64,000 nucleotides of DNA. It comes from Candidatus Rifleibacteriota bacterium (lineage in GTDB: Bacteria > Muiribacteriota > Ozemobacteria > Ozemobacterales > Ozemobacteraceae). Within the stretch, counting starts at the first letter, position 1, and each line of letters opens with the position of its first letter. This document shows positions 44,329-52,475 of this stretch, one piece after another. The position numbers were made by a program, and so were the translations under genes. The notes beneath the pieces were generated by a model, which had not been told where the DNA came from, searched no databases, and was given only the letters and a program-made list of their open reading frames with translations. The stretch is taken from positions 211,385-275,384 of the forward strand of contig JADFXM010000002.1 of the NCBI GenBank assembly GCA_015233565.1, given 5' to 3'.

Positions 44329-47193
44329 ATGATAAAAATTCTCAAAGCCAAAGTCCATAATTTAAAAGAATTGTCTGTATCAATTCCTCGTAATACCCTC
44401 ACAGTAATCACCGGAGTTTCCGGGTCAGGAAAATCTTCGCTGGCTTTTGACACAATCCATGCAGAAGGGCAGCGCAGATACATGGAATCGCTTTCGTCCT
44501 ACGCACGTCAATTCTTGCAGCAGATGGAAAAACCGGACGTCGAGTCGATCGAAGGGTTATCCCCAACGATTGCGATTCAGCAGAAAACCACATCCAGGAA
44601 TCCTCGTTCTACTGTTGGTACTGTTACAGAACTGTATGACTATTTTCGGCTTCTTTTTGCGGCTGCAGGAAAACCGCACTGTCCCAATTGTCACGCTTTT
44701 TTAAAAGGATGTTCGGCGCAGGAAGTTGTCGAAAATCTGTATAAACATTCGGAGGACAGCGAAAAGAAATCTCTTCTCACGGGCGACAAGAACAAAACCA
44801 AAATCACCATCCTCGCACCTATCGTCATCGGAAGAAAAGGTGAATATTCAAAAGTTTTTGAGGAATTAAGAAAAGAGGGTTTTTCCCGAGTCCGAATTGA
44901 TAAAACATTTTACTCTTTGGATGATGAACTTCCCAAGCTTGACTTAAAGAAAAAACACGATATCGATGTTGCAGTTGATCGCCTGATTTTAAGCGAACAA
45001 TCAGATGCCAGTCGTCTCACGGAAGCCGTCGAACTTGCTTTTAAGTTAGCTGAGGGACAGGTTAATATCATAATTGATGAGAAAGAAATATTTTTCAGCG
45101 AGCACCTTCGCTGTTCCGCCTGCGAAATCAGCCTTCCGGAAATCAAACCGCGACTTTTTTCGTTCAATGCCCCCTACGGAGCTTGTACAACATGTTCGGG
45201 CCTGGGCTTTCAGCTAATTACTGATCCCGACCGGATTATCCCCGACGCTTCTCTTTCACTGACTCAAGGAGCAATTGCTTCTGTGAGTTTCGGAGAGGAA
45301 ACTATTTTCGGACAATGGCTTCAGGCATTATCCAAATATTATAAATTCTCACTTGAAGTCCCGGTAGGCAAACTTCCCGAAAAGATAAGAAATATTATCC
45401 TCTATGGGTCGGGAAAAGACGAGCTTGAAGTGCAATACGAAAGCAAACGAATGCAGGCAGTCTTCAAAAAACCATTTGAGGGGGTTATTCCCACGATTGA
45501 AAGGCGATTCCGGGAAACTTCATCTGAGGAAGCCAAAAAATTTTATGAAAAGTTCATGAGGGAACTTCCCTGCCCAAGTTGTCATGGGAAGCGCCTTTCT
45601 CCAGCTGCACTCGCAATCACTATCGAAGAAAAGAACATTCATGATCTGACGGAATGTTCAGTTGGAGTGCTTCTGAATTTTTTTCAGCAACTGAAACTCA
45701 GTGATCGCGAAGCTTTCATCTGTAAAAAAGTCCTGGAGGAAATCAGAAGTCGGTTGAATTTTCTAAAAGATGTGGGACTCGATTATTTAACTCTGGCTCG
45801 AGCGGCACACACACTTTCGGGTGGAGAGGCTCAACGAATCAGACTTGCCAGCCAAATTGGGTCAGCCCTGGTCGGTATTACCTATGTACTAGACGAACCA
45901 AGCATCGGATTGCACCCCCGCGACAACCGCCGGTTGATAGACACTCTTTTGAAATTGCGGAATTTAGGCAATACAGTTCTTGTGGTGGAACACGACAAGG
46001 AAATAATGCTGTCCTCAGACCACATTCTAGACCTTGGACCTGGTGCAGGTCGCGAAGGTGGATATCTCGTAGCGGAAGGTACTCCGGAGATTGTTTCCAA
46101 AAATTCAAAAAGCCTCACCGGAAGATTTTTAGCCGGAATCGAGGAAATACCCATCCCAAAAAAAAGAAGAAAGCTGAATGGGAAAAAGATTACAATTCAT
46201 GGGGCATCTCATAATAATTTAAAAAAGCTTGATGTGGCATTTCCCTTGGGTTTATTCATAGCTATCACAGGAGTTTCCGGTTCAGGAAAATCGAGCCTCA
46301 TCACTGACACTCTTTTTCCGGCGCTTTCCAATCTGGTTAATAATTCGAAACTGGAAGTTGGTGAGCATACTGAAATAACGGGAATTGAGCATATAGACAA
46401 AGTGATTAACATCGACCAAGACCCAATTGGCCGCACTCCACGTTCCAATCCGGCAACCTACACCGGTGTCTTTTCGCCGATTCGGGAGCTTTTCGCACAA
46501 ACCCCTGAAGCTCGTGCCAGAGGCTACCAACCTGGACGTTTTTCATTCAATGTAAAAGGCGGAAGATGTGACTCCTGCGAAGGTTCAGGACAAATTCAGA
46601 TCGAAATGCATTTCCTGCCGGATGTTTATGTAACCTGTGAAGCTTGCAAAGGCCTCAGATTCAACGATGAGACTCTCAAGGTGAAATTCAAGGGAAAGAA
46701 CATCGCTGAGGTTCTTGCCATGACAACAAAGGAGGGACTCGAATTTTTTGAAGCTTTCCCTCCGATAAAACGGAAATTGGCAACACTCGTAGACGTCGGT
46801 CTGGGCTATCTAACCCTTGGGCAAGCAAGCAATACGCTTTCCGGTGGGGAAGCTCAGAGAGTGAAGCTTTCCACAGAACTTTCGCGAATGGCGACGGGTT
46901 CAACTTTCTATCTTCTCGACGAACCTACTACGGGCCTCCATTTTGAAGATACCAGGCTTCTGCTCGCGGTTCTGAATCGCCTGGTGGAAAAGGGGAACAC
47001 TGTGGTAGTGGTTGAACACAATCTCGATGTCATTAAGACAGCCGATTGGATCATCGACCTAGGACCCGAGGGGGGTGACGCTGGAGGAAAAATAATCGCA
47101 GCCGGAACCCCAGAAAATCTTGCACAAAACAAGCTTTCCCTAACCGGAAAATTCCTGAAAACAGAGCTTTCAGCGATTCATGGAATCACTTAG
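44329..47193 (+). CDS. uvrA: Excinuclease ABC subunit A
   Basis: This 954-residue DNA-damage sensor of nucleotide excision repair has all expected parts. These are the first Walker A GVSGSGKSSLAF near 30, a zinc module CSAC...CTTC near 265-290 and an ABC signature LSGGEAQRIRLASQIGS near 490. The second half has GVSGSGKSSL near 650, CDSC...CEAC near 745-770 and LSGGEAQRVKLSTELS near 840. The protein works with UvrB and UvrC, which are not in this window. The start ATG lacks a Shine-Dalgarno sequence; a possible -10 TAGAAT lies 10 bases before it, but no matching -35 was found. Confidence 0.96.
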   Translation: MIKILKAKVHNLKELSVSIPRNTLTVITGVSGSGKSSLAFDTIHAEGQRRYMESLSSYARQFLQQMEKPDVESIEGLSPTIAIQQKTTSRNPRSTVGTVTELYDYFRLLFAAAGKPHCPNCHAFLKGCSAQEVVENLYKHSEDSEKKSLLTGDKNKTKITILAPIVIGRKGEYSKVFEELRKEGFSRVRIDKTFYSLDDELPKLDLKKKHDIDVAVDRLILSEQSDASRLTEAVELAFKLAEGQVNIIIDEKEIFFSEHLRCSACEISLPEIKPRLFSFNAPYGACTTCSGLGFQLITDPDRIIPDASLSLTQGAIASVSFGEETIFGQWLQALSKYYKFSLEVPVGKLPEKIRNIILYGSGKDELEVQYESKRMQAVFKKPFEGVIPTIERRFRETSSEEAKKFYEKFMRELPCPSCHGKRLSPAALAITIEEKNIHDLTECSVGVLLNFFQQLKLSDREAFICKKVLEEIRSRLNFLKDVGLDYLTLARAAHTLSGGEAQRIRLASQIGSALVGITYVLDEPSIGLHPRDNRRLIDTLLKLRNLGNTVLVVEHDKEIMLSSDHILDLGPGAGREGGYLVAEGTPEIVSKNSKSLTGRFLAGIEEIPIPKKRRKLNGKKITIHGASHNNLKKLDVAFPLGLFIAITGVSGSGKSSLITDTLFPALSNLVNNSKLEVGEHTEITGIEHIDKVINIDQDPIGRTPRSNPATYTGVFSPIRELFAQTPEARARGYQPGRFSFNVKGGRCDSCEGSGQIQIEMHFLPDVYVTCEACKGLRFNDETLKVKFKGKNIAEVLAMTTKEGLEFFEAFPPIKRKLATLVDVGLGYLTLGQASNTLSGGEAQRVKLSTELSRMATGSTFYLLDEPTTGLHFEDTRLLLAVLNRLVEKGNTVVVVEHNLDVIKTADWIIDLGPEGGDAGGKIIAAGTPENLAQNKLSLTGKFLKTELSAIHGIT

Positions 47194-47372
47194 GAATTGA
47201 TGGTATATTAAGAGTGTCATACAAGAAGAGGTTCTTGCAAAATTAGCAAATACAAGTTTGCGAAAAATATCGCAATGATCGTCAAACCTGAATTTCGTTT
47301 TGCCCGATGTGCAAATTTTGTACAATATTGCAAGAAGCTCAAGAAAACTAGCACTTCAAATGGAGACATTTT

Positions 47373-49181
47373 GTGATAAAAATAGAAAGAACTCCTGAAC
47401 TTACTGAAAATATTCGTAGTGCACTTGCAAAAAACAATTTTTTTTCAAAGCTCGTTGAAAAACAGCGGGAGCAAGTGATTGAAAAGGGTGGAACCTTTGA
47501 AGTTTACGAACCATCTGAAAGCATCGTAAAGATGGGTGATCCGTCGGATTTTCTTTTTGTGATTATTCTTGGGGACGTTTCCATTATTGCTGGCGCAGGT
47601 GAAGATGCAATTGAACTGACAAAACTTGGGCCAGGGCAAATGGTCGGGGAAATAGGGATTCTGCTTGAAGAAGTGCGGTCGGCCTCCTCGGTTGCAATTA
47701 CTCAAACGACGATTATGCGTATTCACAAAGATGTGTTCAAAAAAATTCTGGCTGCTATCCCGGAAGCCGGACTGGGAATGATGAAAATCCTTGCTGAGCG
47801 ATTGAAGAATACCTCCAGACCAATGGTTGGAAGGGCCTTCAGAAAAGGTGCCCCCATCCCACCGGTTGAGGTTCTTAGATTGCTGCCCACGGCTTTTATG
47901 CAAAGGCATCGGGTTGCACCTGTGAGAGTTCAGGAGAGCAAGTTCCTGCTTGGATATTGCGACTTGCTTGACCAGGCCATGTTGAATGCGGTTGCTCATA
48001 TGCTTCCAAGTATGACAATTGAGCCCGTTGCCATTGATCCACAGTATTTTAATACGATCATGCAGGAATATGGAGGAGACGCGCCAAAAACTCAGGAAGG
48101 AGAGGGTTCCGGAGTAAAAAATGTGAATGATCTTTTAAATCGGTTAGTAGAAGAAGGTGGATCAGATCTTCATCTCTCAGCGGGGCAAGTTCCAAGGTGG
48201 CGAATTGATGGAGATATTAAAAGGATTTCCGGGTACCAACCGCTTGGCTCAGAAGAGGCTTTCCATCTTCTTCAATCCATTATGAGGCCAGCCTCGATTG
48301 AAAAATTCAATCGTGAAAACGATGAGGATTTTGCGTATTCGATGGACAAGAATTCCCGTTTTCGGGTGAATATCCTTCGGGATCAACTTGGAATCAGTGC
48401 GGTTCTCAGGCATATTCCAAATACTATTTTTTCTCTCAGCGAACTTGGACTTCCGGACATTTTGCGAAAATTCTGTGATTATCCCAAAGGGTTGATTCTG
48501 GTAACCGGGCCGACCGGAAGCGGAAAATCAACAACCCTGGCTGCAATGATCGATTATATAAACCAAAACCAGAAATGCCACATATTAACTCTGGAAGATC
48601 CAATTGAATTTGTACATGAAAGTAAGACTTCGCTGGTAAATCAGCGTGAAGTGGGGATTCACACAAAGAGCTTTGCACGAGCTTTGAAAGCTGCTCTCCG
48701 TGAAGATCCGGATGTGGTATTGATAGGGGAAATGCGTGATCACGAAACTGTTTCCATGGCGCTTGAGACCGCCAATACCGGGCATCTTGTTTTAGCCACG
48801 CTGCATACTTCAACAGCTATGAGCACGATAGACCGAATTGTTGACCTTTTTCCTGCGGAATCTCAAAATCAGACAAGATCTGTTCTTGCAGAATCCCTCA
48901 TTGGAGTCTGCTGTCAAACGCTTTGCCGAAAAATCGGCGGCGGACGGGTTCCCGCGCTTGAAATTCTCGTATCAGATTTTGCAGTTGGGAATCTTATTCG
49001 GGAAAATAAGACGCATCAGCTCATAAATACAATGGTTACTGCTCAGAGTAAAGGCAATCGTCTTCTTAACGACGATTTGATGAAACTTGTTTCATCAAAG
49101 AAAATATCTTCGGAAGAAGCTTTGAGCAATTCTTCGGACAAACGCGACATGGAGAAAAAACTGGGACTTAAAACCTCCTGA
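47373..49181 (+). CDS. Cyclic-nucleotide-binding domain fused to PilT ATPase
   Basis: This 602-residue fusion starts at GTG with ggag 8 bases upstream. Residues about 20-150 form a CRP-type cyclic-nucleotide-binding domain. Its phosphate-binding cassette GEIGILLEEVRSAS keeps both key residues, E93 and R102. Residues 160-235 resemble the MshEN/GspE N-terminal region, and 250-595 are a complete PilT: ASDLHL-type opening GGSDLHLSAGQ, Walker A GPTGSGKST near 380, EDPDVVLIGEMRD and ATLHTSTA. The protein should couple cAMP (or another cyclic nucleotide) to pilus retraction. It stands alone, after a 179-bp gap behind uvrA. A cyclase gene lies at the left edge of the window. Confidence 0.92.
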   Translation: MIKIERTPELTENIRSALAKNNFFSKLVEKQREQVIEKGGTFEVYEPSESIVKMGDPSDFLFVIILGDVSIIAGAGEDAIELTKLGPGQMVGEIGILLEEVRSASSVAITQTTIMRIHKDVFKKILAAIPEAGLGMMKILAERLKNTSRPMVGRAFRKGAPIPPVEVLRLLPTAFMQRHRVAPVRVQESKFLLGYCDLLDQAMLNAVAHMLPSMTIEPVAIDPQYFNTIMQEYGGDAPKTQEGEGSGVKNVNDLLNRLVEEGGSDLHLSAGQVPRWRIDGDIKRISGYQPLGSEEAFHLLQSIMRPASIEKFNRENDEDFAYSMDKNSRFRVNILRDQLGISAVLRHIPNTIFSLSELGLPDILRKFCDYPKGLILVTGPTGSGKSTTLAAMIDYINQNQKCHILTLEDPIEFVHESKTSLVNQREVGIHTKSFARALKAALREDPDVVLIGEMRDHETVSMALETANTGHLVLATLHTSTAMSTIDRIVDLFPAESQNQTRSVLAESLIGVCCQTLCRKIGGGRVPALEILVSDFAVGNLIRENKTHQLINTMVTAQSKGNRLLNDDLMKLVSSKKISSEEALSNSSDKRDMEKKLGLKTS

Positions 49182-50602
49182 ATTTTGCAGAGAATTCATT
49201 CTTTGCTTTTTTGCACAGAAGGATCAAGTCATCTGAATAAGGTGATTTCAGAGTGAAACAAATTTTTCATTATCGAGAAAATTGAGATTTTGGTTCTCAT
49301 TGCAAAAATATTATGAATAATACCAATTCCCAAAAAATATGTGCATCACTCCAAGAACATTGATTTGATCACAATGAAGTTGGATCGGTATTTATTCCAT
49401 GAAAACACGGAACTTCCATCAAAATAAAGAGCCCTTCCTTGGTGTTGAAGCATTCATTTCTGTCAGGCCCAACTCCAATTTCAGATTTCCCAACCTCGGG
49501 GATTTAAATTTGATACCACTTTTCGATTAATGAATCAGCAAGTTGCTTTGGAAGGCATCTTCTGATTTATTTTTATGAATGTTGATCTTAGGATAAAATC
49601 CAACCGAAAATTATTCCAAAATCAGGAAAATATCTTTTGAACGGATGTTTCATGTGCACATTCTCAATTGGTGTAGTCTTGAAGCTATTCAAAGGGCAAA
49701 AAAGGGTGATATTTCAAAAAATGGTACTAAAATTCTGAAACATTCTTCAATAGAGCTTTTTACTCTAATGAAATACTGGCTACGCACTTTTTGAAAAACC
49801 GCTTTCTTTTTATTTTCTAGTGCTGATTTTAAATCATTCTCTCGTTGAAACATCAGTTTGAAGCTATTTTCCGAGAAAATACAAACTATCGATACCAAGA
49901 ATTCTGAATTTACGCTGACCTGAAGCACGAAATAGGGGGGGGGACGAACTAATTGAAATTGGTATAAAAGATGCGCTGCAACATTTTGACTGCACATTTT
50001 TTTTTTGAACCTTTCCTCCAGGCGAAATTATTTCTTGCGTTATAAAGGTGAACTCATTTTTATTGAGGTTGTTTTGTCTTTGCTCCAGGAGCGACTAAGC
50101 AACTTGTTTTTGCATTATTTTTTTACTGCAATATAAAAAAATTTTAAAAAAGACTTGATTTTTTTGCTTTGCATGATTTAAATTATGAAAAAGTTTTTAA
50201 TAAATAAGTACTCGCCAAGGAAAGTAATGAAGAGGAGCATTTTTTTATCTGATGTAATTTCAATCTGAATTTGTTGCAACGCAGAATCTTTTTTCGAAAT
50301 TACCTGCTTAATTGGTTTAATAACGCTAACGATATTAACAACTGATTTCGCCTGTTTTTCTTAAAACACGATTTTGCGAATCGCAAAAACTTCCATGAGC
50401 TTTATACATGATTTTCCGGGAAATTTTCTCGGTAAATTTGTAACAATCTCAGATAATGCAAAAACAATGTTGCAACGCGTTTTTGAGAATCCTCTTCGGG
50501 AAAAAGTCTGTTTTTATGAGTATCGACAAGGTTTTTTGTTTTGGGTTTTCCCCCATTTTCGGGGTTCGGAATAATCGAGAATTTAGTAACCAGGAGGAAT
50601 GA
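49182..50602. other. 1.4-kb non-coding region with mosaic repeat
   Basis: Apart from the mosaic element at 49319-49973, this AT-rich stretch shows no convincing gene. A 102-codon frame on the minus strand at 49689-49997 lies inside the repeat and is not taken as a gene. The last 25 bases hold the aggagg site of the esterase gene. Confidence 0.5.
49319..49973. mobile_element. Mosaic dispersed repeat, copy 1 (with inverted inner segment)
   Basis: The element opens with ataccaatt and closes with aattggtat. Its left part (49319-49500) and right end (49918-49972) match the 63416-63632 element in the same orientation. An inner part (about 49640-49855) matches 63645-63868 in the opposite orientation. 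The copy therefore looks like one repeat interrupted by an inverted second repeat. It has no intact gene. Confidence 0.65.
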
Positions 50603-51637
50603 ATGAAATCTCGTGTTAGTTTTTTGGCCCTCTTTTTGTGTGTGTTTACTTGTACTGCTTTTTGTTTTAGTGAGACTCATGTTGGAAAAGCGACCGATGA
50701 TTATTTTAAAGACCTTTTCAACAGCGGTGGCGATCGTGGCAACGGGGTGTATTCAGAAGTGACTTCCTTTGGAAGCAATCCGGGGCAACTTAAAATGTAC
50801 AAATACGTTCCCGCATCGGCGCCCACAAATGCTCCATTGGTTCTTGTTCTTCACGGTTGCACTCAAACCGCTCAGGAAATTGCAGCCAGAGGTGGATGGA
50901 ATCAGCTTGCTGACCGTTTCGGTTTTTATATACTTTATCCAGAACAACAGAAAAGCAACAACCAATTCGTAGCGTTCAACTGGTTTCAAGACGAGGATAT
51001 TCATCATGGGCAGGGTGAATGTGAATCTATTAAACAAATGATCGATCGAATGAAAACCGACCATTCGATTGACTCCAAGAGAATTTTTGTAACCGGGCTC
51101 TCAGCAGGCGCTTGTTTTACTGCGGTGCTTTGCTGCGAATATCCTGAAATCTTTGCTGCGGGCTCTGTAATGTCAGGGATCCCCTACCGTGCTGCAGGTC
51201 CTAACGACGCTTTTATGGCCATGTTCCAGGGAAAACAACATACCCCCGAGGAATGGGCTAAATTAGTAAAAGAAACAAATCCTGATTTTACCGGTTCATA
51301 TCCGCGAATGGTGATTTTCCATGGCACCAAAGATACGACTGTTAATCCAATTAATCTGCAAGAATTAGTCAAGCAGTTTACGGCAATCCATAATATCAAT
51401 CAAACCCCAACAATTACTAACACTGTTAAAGGCTTCCCCCATAAGCTTTACCAGGATGAAAAGGGGCAAACAGTAGTGGAAACGTATGAAATTACCGGAA
51501 TGGCCCACGGAATTGCATTGGACCCGGGAACAGGGCAGGATCAAGGCGGTTCTCCAGGATCTTTTGCTCTCGCAGTTGGATTGTATTCAAGTTACTACAC
51601 CCTTGTTAGCTGGGGAATAGCTCCCAATCCTTCTTAA
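50603..51637 (+). CDS. Secreted PHB-depolymerase-family esterase
   Basis: The 344-residue protein has a signal peptide (about 1-23, ending AFCFS) and an alpha/beta-hydrolase domain of the LpqC/Esterase_phd type. The oxyanion region LVLVLHGCTQTAQEIA is near 75-90, and the nucleophile elbow GLSAGACF lies near 168-175 (Ser in GxSxG). An Asp in FHGTKDTTVNP near 235 and a late His in TGMAHGIALDPG near 305 complete the triad. Substrates of the family include poly(3-hydroxybutyrate) and feruloyl esters, and the sequence does not decide between them. Aggagg precedes the ATG. It is a single gene, followed by an inserted MITE. Confidence 0.9.
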   Translation: MKSRVSFLALFLCVFTCTAFCFSETHVGKATDDYFKDLFNSGGDRGNGVYSEVTSFGSNPGQLKMYKYVPASAPTNAPLVLVLHGCTQTAQEIAARGGWNQLADRFGFYILYPEQQKSNNQFVAFNWFQDEDIHHGQGECESIKQMIDRMKTDHSIDSKRIFVTGLSAGACFTAVLCCEYPEIFAAGSVMSGIPYRAAGPNDAFMAMFQGKQHTPEEWAKLVKETNPDFTGSYPRMVIFHGTKDTTVNPINLQELVKQFTAIHNINQTPTITNTVKGFPHKLYQDEKGQTVVETYEITGMAHGIALDPGTGQDQGGSPGSFALAVGLYSSYYTLVSWGIAPNPS

Positions 51638-51661
51638 TCTGATCTTCACGCAGCTCGTTAG

Positions 51662-51786
51662 AGACTGTCGAATAATCTCGGTACATTTTATTCGGTACAA
51701 AGTGGCCCGCAGTTGATGCGAGAAAACGGGGCAAAAACCGGGCAGGTACACAAAAAAGTGAATTTTAGGAGATTTTTTTCGACAGA
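51662..51786. mobile_element. 125-bp MITE with 8-bp target duplication
   Basis: CTCGTTAG occurs on both sides (51654-51661 and 51787-51794). The element ends in inverted repeats, ctgtcgaataatctc on the left and gagatttttttcgacag on the right. It has no coding capacity. Its sequence recurs in diverged form at 1862-1976. Confidence 0.8.
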
Positions 51787-51805
51787 CTCGTTAGCTGTTT
51801 TGCCT

Positions 51806-51840
51806 GAAGTTTAAGGGTTGTCTTTTAATCCTTAAACTTC
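51806..51840. terminator. Hairpin downstream of the esterase gene
   Basis: A perfect 11-bp stem, gaagtttaagg (51806-51816) with ccttaaacttc (51830-51840), surrounds a 13-base loop. It is not followed by a T-run. Without the MITE it would lie about 40 bp after the esterase stop, a natural place for a message-end structure. Confidence 0.45.
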
Positions 51841-52475
51841 GGTCAGATAACCAGCAACAAAGAGTAAATTCATATTGACATTGGCAATTAACCATACAAT
51901 TCAAAAAAAAATCGCAAAACATTATTTTTTTCAAATTTTCTGTATTTGCGTTGGTCAGGTTTATAACTCAAGAATTTTACTTTTTTTCGCTGCTGATAAC
52001 AGCCATTCTTGTGAAAAGGAAGTCCTTGATTAAACTATAGGAAACTGTATAGGATTTCTGGAATTTTGTATTATCATAATCAAATTCATTTCAATTTTTT
52101 TTCATTGAAATGCTGATTTTATGATGATAAACTGCAAATTATTGCAATCATATTTTTCTGAAGTGCGAGGTTCGAATTTTGCTCGAAATTATGGATAAGG
52201 AATTTTCGCGCGTGCCACACGAAAAGATCACTAAGTTTTTCCTAGTGTCAGAAAGATACAGCGATTCTCGGCAAGTCGCTGTGATTGTTTTTGAGAGCCC
52301 CTTTGAACAATGTTCAAAAAACTAATTATTCCGATAAGTTTTGTAGTAAAAATCAGTAATAGCTATATTTTGCGAGAAAACTCATCAAGAATTGCTGAGA
52401 AGGATAGTCACTTTTTGAAAAAAAAGGAAGCTATTAAATTGAATTTAAGCTCTGTTCCTTATACATGCCAGGACA
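51841..52475. other. Non-coding region upstream of the histidine kinase
   Basis: This AT-rich stretch has a hairpin acagcga...tcgctgt (52258-52282) followed by gattgttttt, which looks like a weak terminator. Further on is a 17-bp palindrome TTTGAACaatGTTCAAA at 52302-52318. The palindrome lies about 160 bp before the kinase start and could be an operator. No gene is seen. Confidence 0.4.

Noticed and set aside
49689..49997. 102-codon minus-strand ORF related to the 63617-63811 ORF
   Set aside because: The similarity comes from the shared repeat DNA; the frames start at different points, one is full of repeat-border sequence, and neither has a ribosome site.
49182..50602. Possible CRISPR array or integron in the repeat-rich gap
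   Set aside because: There are no evenly spaced short repeats with unique spacers and no cas, integrase or attC-like structures.
52160..52200. tRNA-like gaggttcgaatttt sequence
   Set aside because: No acceptor, D or anticodon stems can be formed around it.
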